From contig CADCVR010000012.1 in the NCBI GenBank assembly GCA_902806205.1, forward strand, positions 1-37,343: a DNA stretch of 37,343 nt. Direction: 5' to 3'. The translations under genes were made by a program, and so were the position numbers. Shown here piece by piece: positions 32,697 to 37,343 of the stretch. This stretch comes from an uncultured Solirubrobacteraceae bacterium. GTDB lineage: Bacteria; Actinomycetota; Thermoleophilia; Solirubrobacterales; Solirubrobacteraceae. Every line of letters starts with the position of its first letter. The stretch's first letter is position 1. Below the pieces are notes generated by a model that saw only the letters and a program-made list of their open reading frames with translations, did not search any database and was not told the origin of the DNA.

Positions 32697-33232
32697 GACT
32701 GGTTGAAGAAGCCCTTCTCGATGAGCGACGCGCGCTCCTCGGCGGAGATCTCGACGTTGCGCGGCGTGAGCATGAAGACCTTGTCGGCGATGCGCTGCAT
32801 CCCGCCGTCGAGGGCGTAGGTCAAGCCGGAGGCGAAGTCGATCAGGCGCTTGGCCAGGTCGTTGTCGGTCGCCTGGAGGTTCAGGACCACCGGGATCGAG
32901 TCCTTGAACTTGTCGGCGACCTGCTGGGCGTCGTTGAAGGACTTCGGGATCACGAGATGGACGCGTACGCCGCCGCCCCCACTCCCGCCGTTGGCCGGCC
33001 GGACAGCCCGCAACGGCGTCGTGGGCGGCGCGTCGGACTCCGCGAAGATGTCGTCGAAGTCGCCTCCGCGACGGCGGGAGCCCAGGCGCCGGACGTTGGG
33101 GCGCTCGCGGTAGCTCTCCTGGAGCTTGGCCTCGGGCTCGAAGTCCTCCTCCGGCTCGTCGTACTCCGGATCGCGCTCCTCGGCCAAGCCGAAGTAGACC
33201 GCAGTCTTGTGCCAGGTGTCGCGGAGTGCCAT
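32693..33232 (-). CDS. sepF: Cell division protein SepF
   Basis: This 179-residue protein anchors and bundles FtsZ filaments at the division site. The N-terminal amphipathic helix is MALRDTWHKTAVYFGLAE, an acidic and then a basic linker follow (EEDFEPEAK, RRRGG), and the C-terminal SepF domain (about 88-170) has VIPKSFNDAQQVADKFKDSI, NLQATDNDLAKRLIDFASGL and the end VFMLTPRNVEIS. ATG 33232 has no Shine-Dalgarno sequence but TAATCT ends 9 nt upstream, so sepF may also have its own promoter within the operon. FtsZ is not encoded in the window. Confidence 0.94.
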   Translation of the reverse strand: MALRDTWHKTAVYFGLAEERDPEYDEPEEDFEPEAKLQESYRERPNVRRLGSRRRGGDFDDIFAESDAPPTTPLRAVRPANGGSGGGGVRVHLVIPKSFNDAQQVADKFKDSIPVVLNLQATDNDLAKRLIDFASGLTYALDGGMQRIADKVFMLTPRNVEISAEERASLIEKGFFNQS

Positions 33233-33300
33233 GACGAGATGAGATTAGCCGTGGAGGGCGATCTTCCTCCTCCTGGGTCCTCTCGCCCATCCGTCGCGCG

Positions 33301-33939
33301 TCAGCCGAACAGGCGCGTACCGACGCGCACGATCGTCGCGCCCTCCTGCGCGGCCACCGCGAAGTCCTGCGTGGTGCCCATCGACAGCCGTGGCAGGCCA
33401 CGGTCGGCGGCGAGCTGAGCGAGGGCGGCGAACCAGCGGCGCGAGTCCTCCGCGCGCTCGGCGTAGGGGGGCATCGTCATCAGCCCGCCGACGCGGACCG
33501 GGCATGCCTCGATGAACGCGTCGAGGTCGCCCGGAGCGACGCCGGCCTTGCCGTCCTCGCCGGCGACGTTGACCTCGACGAGCACCTCGGCGTCGTCCCC
33601 GGCGTGCCTGGCGAGCTGCTCCAGCACCGAGTAGGTCGCGACGGAGTGGATCAGCCGGACGTGCGGCAGCACCTGCTTGACCTTGCGCGACTGAAGCTGG
33701 CCGATGAAGTCCCAGGTCAGTCGCGTCCCGGGCTGGGTCCGGGCCTTGGCCACGAGATCCTGGGACCGGTTCTCACCGACGTGGGTGACGCCGGCCTCCA
33801 CGAGCACCTCGAGCTCTTCGACGGCCACGTACTTCACCGCGACGACGATCTCCACCTTGTCCGAGCCGAGCTCCGCGCGGACCCCGGCGAGGTTCTCACG
33901 GACCCGGTCGGGGTCGAGCCCGCGGATCAGCTCAGCCAC
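33301..33939 (-). CDS. YggS-family PLP homeostasis protein
   Basis: This 212-residue protein belongs to the YggS/PROSC family, which binds pyridoxal phosphate on a lysine (K36 in VVAVKYVAVEEL) and keeps free PLP in balance. No enzyme activity is established for the family. The core segments are THVGENRSQDLVAK, LTWDFIGQLQSRKVKQVL, VNVAGEDGKAGV and SMGTTQDFAVAAQEGATIVR. The start is GTG 33939, overlapping the pgeF stop by 13 bp, because homology begins there. Longer frames upstream are shadows of pgeF. Confidence 0.93.
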   Translation of the reverse strand: MAELIRGLDPDRVRENLAGVRAELGSDKVEIVVAVKYVAVEELEVLVEAGVTHVGENRSQDLVAKARTQPGTRLTWDFIGQLQSRKVKQVLPHVRLIHSVATYSVLEQLARHAGDDAEVLVEVNVAGEDGKAGVAPGDLDAFIEACPVRVGGLMTMPPYAERAEDSRRWFAALAQLAADRGLPRLSMGTTQDFAVAAQEGATIVRVGTRLFG

Positions 33940-34700
33940 GCCAGGCCCGCCTGGCGGCCGGTGCGGGGACCGTCGCGGCGGTGAGAGAAGAAGAGCGGAG
34001 TGGTGTCCCGGCGTCCGCACATCGTGCACAGTCCGACGTCGTGGACTTCCGCGACGCCGCCGGCGCGGAGCGCCTCCGCGGCGATCGCCTTGAGGTCGAG
34101 CGTTCGCTCCGCGGTGGCGAAGCGTGCACGCAGGTCGTCGCCGACCTCGTAGCACTCCCCGCCGGCGCCCGGGCCGATCAGCGCGATCACCGCCCCGCGC
34201 CCACCGAGCTCCCGCAGGGCACGCAGCCCGTCGTCGAGCACCCCCTCGGCGAGGCCGCGCCAGCCCGCATGGACCATCGCGACCGCGCCGTCGCACAGCA
34301 GGGCGACGGGAAGGCAGTCGGCGGTGAGCACGAGGCACGTGACCCCTTCGACGTGGGTGGCCTGGCCGTCGCAGGCCAGCAGTTCGTCCTCGGCGTCCGG
34401 CTCCTCGTCGCGGCGCTGAACCTCGCTGCCGTGGACCTGCAAGCCCATCGCGAGGCGTGCGAAGTCGACGCAGAGCAGCTCCGCCAGCTCCGCGTAGTTG
34501 GCCGCGACGCTCGCCGGGTCGTCGTCGGTCCAGCGGCCGAGGTTGAGCGAGTCGTACGGGGGGCGGGACACGCCGCCGCGCCGGGTCGTGAAGCGGACGT
34601 GGTGGTCGCCCAGGTCGACCGCGACCAGGTGGCCGTCCCAGCGAAACGGAGCCGGCAGCGCGGGCACCGTCACGTCGTCGGGTGATTCCGGATGGTCCAC
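33927..34700 (-). CDS. pgeF: Laccase-domain purine nucleoside phosphorylase (PgeF/YfiH)
   Basis: This 257-residue protein has the YfiH/PgeF pattern: RFTTRRGGVSRPPYDSLNLG, then LQVHGSEV, the metal-binding segments LTADCLPVALL and MVHAGWRGLAEGV, and LIGPGAGGECYEVGDDLRAR. Family members are zinc-dependent purine nucleoside phosphorylases/adenosine deaminases and have also been linked to peptidoglycan quality. GTG 34700 is the first start in frame, 13 bp after the cca stop, with no strong ribosome-binding site. It begins the conserved pgeF-yggS-sepF block. Confidence 0.92.
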   Translation of the reverse strand: MDHPESPDDVTVPALPAPFRWDGHLVAVDLGDHHVRFTTRRGGVSRPPYDSLNLGRWTDDDPASVAANYAELAELLCVDFARLAMGLQVHGSEVQRRDEEPDAEDELLACDGQATHVEGVTCLVLTADCLPVALLCDGAVAMVHAGWRGLAEGVLDDGLRALRELGGRGAVIALIGPGAGGECYEVGDDLRARFATAERTLDLKAIAAEALRAGGVAEVHDVGLCTMCGRRDTTPLFFSHRRDGPRTGRQAGLAWLS

Positions 34701-34713
34701 TCAGGCGCGCAAA

Positions 34714-35901
34714 CTAGCTGAGCGCGACCCGCAGCTGCGCCTCCCTTGACGGGGCTTCGCCGTTCAGGCGAGCGTCCAACGCACGCTGCAGCCGCGCGCC
34801 GAGCTCCGGGCCCGCCGCGACGCCCGCCGCCAGCAGATCGGCGCCGTCGATGTCGAGCCTGACGTGGCGCAACTCCTCGATCCAGCGCCGGGCGCCCGCG
34901 CCGCCCGCCAGGGCGACGACCTCGAGCGGCGCGCCGCGCGCGGCGCGTGCGATGCCCGCCGCGTCGGAGGCCGATCGCAGGGGATGCAGCGTGACCGCGC
35001 GGGAGCCCGCGGCGGCGACGTCGCGCTCCGGGGCGCCGAAGCCCAGCGCGTCGAGCCAGGCGACCAGCCGCGCCGCCTCGATGCTCGCGCACGCGCGTGC
35101 GAGGACCACGAGACCGGGCCGTCCCTCCTCCCGCGGGAGCAGGGCGAGCGCGTCGGCCGCCGAGCGCGGCGCGAAGCCCGCCGGGAAGAGCTGCGGGGCG
35201 AGCGCCTGCGTAGCGTGCAACGCACCGACCGCATCGTCCTCGGCCAGGGTGCGGCGCAGCTCGTTGCCGTGGCGGGATCCGCTCACGGTGGCCGGGTCCG
35301 CCACGGCCGCGCGGGCCGCCGTCTCTGCGTCCGGCTCGAAGCCCAGCCGCGCCCCGAAACGCGCGACCCGCCACAGGCGTGTCGCGTCGTCCTCGAAGGA
35401 CCGCGGATGCAGGATCCGGAGCACACCGGCCGCCAGGTCGTCGAGGGCGCCGGGAACCGCGCGTAGCGGCTCGCCCGGACGCAAGGCGATGGCGTTGACC
35501 GAGACGTCGCGGCGGGCGAGGTCGGCGTCGAGCTCCGCGGGCTCGACCTCCGGCAGCGCGCCCGGCCGCGAGTAGTGCTCGCGGCGCGCGCGGACGAGGT
35601 CGACCACCAGGCCGTCCGGTGTCGTGAGCGTCCGCGTGCCGAAGCGCGTCTGCTCCGGCTGGAGCGGCACGCCGAGGCGCCCCGCGAACGCCTCGAGCGG
35701 CGCGGCGGGATCCGCGCCTGCGGGCGGCGCGAGGACGACGTCGACCTCCACGGGCTCCCGGCCGAGCAGCGCATCGCGGACCGCCCCTCCGACGACCCAT
35801 GCTCCCGGTGTCCCCGTGATCGCGTCGAGCAGCTCCGTGCCGCCGGGCAGCTCCCGCAGGGCGGCCTCGGCCTCCTCCGGGGTGCGCACGGTGCGGGCCA
35901 C
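34714..35901 (-). CDS. cca: CCA tRNA nucleotidyltransferase-type protein, short form
   Basis: This 395-residue class II nucleotidyltransferase adds or repairs the CCA end of tRNA. The head domain has WVVGGAVRDALLGREPVEVD. The carboxylate pair appears as E52-V-D54 where D-x-D is usual. ARRDVSVNAIAL is the RRD motif, and ILHPRSFEDDATRLWRVARF follows in the neck. It lacks the C-terminal HD phosphohydrolase domain of many actinobacterial enzymes. GTG 35901 is chosen because homology begins nearby and TACGGT lies 6 nt upstream; a longer frame upstream overlaps the divergent promoter. A specialised C-adding or A-adding enzyme cannot be excluded. It heads the operon that runs to rluD. Confidence 0.88.
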   Translation of the reverse strand: MARTVRTPEEAEAALRELPGGTELLDAITGTPGAWVVGGAVRDALLGREPVEVDVVLAPPAGADPAAPLEAFAGRLGVPLQPEQTRFGTRTLTTPDGLVVDLVRARREHYSRPGALPEVEPAELDADLARRDVSVNAIALRPGEPLRAVPGALDDLAAGVLRILHPRSFEDDATRLWRVARFGARLGFEPDAETAARAAVADPATVSGSRHGNELRRTLAEDDAVGALHATQALAPQLFPAGFAPRSAADALALLPREEGRPGLVVLARACASIEAARLVAWLDALGFGAPERDVAAAGSRAVTLHPLRSASDAAGIARAARGAPLEVVALAGGAGARRWIEELRHVRLDIDGADLLAAGVAAGPELGARLQRALDARLNGEAPSREAQLRVALS

Positions 35902-35906
35902 CGCTC

Positions 35907-35913
35907 TACCGTA
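35907..35913. promoter_or_regulatory. Overlapping divergent -10 elements of cca and the beta-propeller gene
   Basis: The 7-bp sequence TACCGTA reads as TACCGT on the plus strand and TACGGT on the minus strand, both matching TAnnnT. On the minus strand the cca GTG follows after 6 nt (leaderless). On the plus strand the ATG at 35924 follows after 11 nt. RNA polymerase should be able to use only one direction at a time. Confidence 0.45.
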
Positions 35914-35923
35914 TGGCCTGCAC

Positions 35924-37343
35924 ATGCCCTCGCGCGCCCGTAAGCGCCGGTGGCTGGCGTGGCTGGGCATCGCGATCGTCGTGATGGCGGTGGCGTCCGG
36001 CGGCACCGCGCTGTACCTCGCCTCGGCCGAGCAGGACGACGTCGTGAACGCCGACGTCCCCTTCGACGAGGGCGGGCCGGCCCAGCCGCCGGCCGGGCAA
36101 GCCGGTACCGGCCGGCCCGCTGACTTCGACTGGCCGTTCTACGGCTTCGACAAGGCGCGCTCGCGCTATCTGCCGCTGAAGGAGAACCTGCGACCACCGT
36201 TCGCGGAGCGCTGGAAGCTCGGCGGCTCGATCCTGCTGGAGTTTCCCCCGGCGATGGGCGGCCAGAGCCTCTACCTGCTCAAGAACAACGGCGCGCTCTA
36301 CGGCATCTCGCGCAAGACCGGCCGCATCCGCTGGAAGCGCAAGCTCGGCTACCTCGCGGCCTCCCAGCCCGCCTACGCCGACGGCGTCGTCTACGTCGTC
36401 GTGCTCGAGCGTGGCAAGGGCGTCGGGCAGGGTCGCGTGGCGGCGATCCGCGGACGCGACGGCTCGACGAAGTGGTCGCGCAAGCTTCCGAGCCGCGCGG
36501 AGTCCTCACCCATGCTCGACCGGGGGACGCTCTCGTTCGGCACCGAGGACGGCACCGTCTACGGCCTGCGCGCCGCCGACGGCTTCACGCGCTGGCGCTT
36601 CAAGGCCGACGGCGCGGTCAAGGGCGGCCTCGCCCTGGACGGCGACAAGCTCTTCTTCGGCGACTACGCGGGCAAGGTCTACGCGATCCGTGCCGCCACG
36701 GGCCGCCGGGTGTGGAGGAAGGATACGCGCGGCGCCCGCTTCGGCCTCAGCACCGGGAACTTCTACTCGACGCCGGCGGCCGCCTACGGGCGCATCTACC
36801 TCGGGAACACCGACGGCTTCGTGTACTCCTTCGCGGCGCGTGACGGCGCCCTGGCCTGGCGCAAGCGCACGGGCGGCTTCGTCTACGGCTCACCCGCGGT
36901 GGCCAAGGTGCCCGGGGGCAGGCCGACGGTCTACATCGGCTCCTACGACAAGCGCTTCTACGCCCTCGACGCGCGGACGGGTCGTGAACGCTGGAGCCGG
37001 AAGGCCGAGGGCCGCATCTCCGGCGGCGCCACCGTGCTCGGTGACCTCGTCTTCTACTCCACGCTGGCCAAGACCACCACCGCGCTCGGCGCCCGCTCCG
37101 GGCAGAAGGTGTGGAGCACCAGGCGAGGCGCGTTCAACGCGGTCGTCTCGAACGGACGCGGGATCTTCCTGGTCGGGATGACGAGCCTCTTCGGGCTCGA
37201 CGGACGGCCGGGTGCGCCGCGCGCGGTCGACGCGCCCGGCACGAGGCGCGGAGGTGCAGACCGGGCCGCACGGCGTCGCGGGGCGGAGACTGCGCGCAGG
37301 CGCGCGGCCGAGGCGGAGCGCAGGCGGGCCGTGGGGCGCCGGG
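35924..37343 (+). CDS. Membrane-anchored PQQ-type beta-propeller repeat protein (partial)
   Basis: The frame is open from ATG 35924 to the window end (473 codons, no stop), so the C-terminus is missing. A basic start (PSRARKRR) precedes a membrane span (WLAWLGIAIVVMAVASGGTA), so the rest lies outside the cell. From about residue 100 on there are repeats of the PQQ/YWTD-like type, each ending near G-x-x-x-W (for example GRIRWKRKL, GSTKWSRKL, GFTRWRFKA, GRRVWRKDT, GALAWRKRT, GRERWSRKA, GQKVWSTRR). These form blades of a BamB-like propeller. No cofactor-binding or catalytic signature is visible; a scaffold or binding role is likely. The end becomes Arg/Ala-rich (RRRGAETARRRAAEAERRR). It shares a divergent promoter with cca. 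Confidence 0.82.
   Translation, partial: MPSRARKRRWLAWLGIAIVVMAVASGGTALYLASAEQDDVVNADVPFDEGGPAQPPAGQAGTGRPADFDWPFYGFDKARSRYLPLKENLRPPFAERWKLGGSILLEFPPAMGGQSLYLLKNNGALYGISRKTGRIRWKRKLGYLAASQPAYADGVVYVVVLERGKGVGQGRVAAIRGRDGSTKWSRKLPSRAESSPMLDRGTLSFGTEDGTVYGLRAADGFTRWRFKADGAVKGGLALDGDKLFFGDYAGKVYAIRAATGRRVWRKDTRGARFGLSTGNFYSTPAAAYGRIYLGNTDGFVYSFAARDGALAWRKRTGGFVYGSPAVAKVPGGRPTVYIGSYDKRFYALDARTGRERWSRKAEGRISGGATVLGDLVFYSTLAKTTTALGARSGQKVWSTRRGAFNAVVSNGRGIFLVGMTSLFGLDGRPGAPRAVDAPGTRRGGADRAARRRGAETARRRAAEAERRRAVGRR

Overview
The window is very GC-rich chromosomal DNA from an actinobacterium. The best fit is a deep-branching, unicellular lineage of the Thermoleophilia/Solirubrobacterales type. This is inferred from the gene content: a single-motif RsiG-like protein, an FHA/MerR pair like garA-Rv1828 and odhI-ftsR, MEP-pathway genes next to a site-2 protease, WS/DGAT, and many TAnnnT-type promoters that leave almost no 5' leader. 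It is mostly a housekeeping region, with accessory genes inserted between conserved operons. I saw no tRNA, rRNA, CRISPR array or insertion sequence.

Layout. 1-675: an ECF sigma factor with a start-coupled partial gene below it. 784-3973: a wax-ester synthase/DGAT followed 4 bp later by glutamine-dependent NAD+ synthetase. 3999-5669: a CsbD-like protein, a hotdog thioesterase and, divergently, a membrane protein joining a sigma-region-4-like HTH to an anti-sigma-K-like outer domain. 5653-8182 (minus): the operon rsiG-like, FHA, MerR, apt, SRPBCC. 8215-10679 (minus): pgsA-like and proS. 10776-13119 (plus): Mn-type sodA and a secreted glycoside hydrolase. 13157-14428: ispG. 14582-18867 (plus): a methyltransferase and a very large secreted M14 carboxypeptidase. 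18900-19982: the M50 site-2 protease. 20058-20706: a VapBC-like pair. 20827-21984: dxr. 22033-24527: Cu/Zn SOD and a secreted RTX-repeat protein. 24643-29302 (minus): rpsB-tsf-pyrH-frr-uppS-cdsA. 29633-30202: a Uma2 nuclease-fold protein. 30306-35901 (minus): cca-pgeF-yggS-sepF-proC-yggT-lspA-rluD. 35924 to the end: a membrane-anchored PQQ-type beta-propeller protein that runs off the window.

The minus-strand genes rpsB, tsf, pyrH, frr, uppS, cdsA, dxr, M50 protease, ispG and proS form one ancestral translation/envelope/isoprenoid backbone. Dxr and IspG make isoprenoid precursors, UppS makes the undecaprenyl carrier, and CdsA and PgsA make phospholipid. This backbone is split by mostly secreted or stress-related cargo: SODs, peptidase, glycosidase, RTX protein and toxin-antitoxin.

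Most notable points: an in-frame TGA inside the essential gene cdsA; a single-motif c-di-GMP-type RsiG with His in place of the motif Gln; an HTH-TM-anti-sigma-K-like fusion; an antitoxin with no standard start codon but a promoter placed for a leaderless ATC start; and a recurring leaderless promoter pattern that helps choose start codons.
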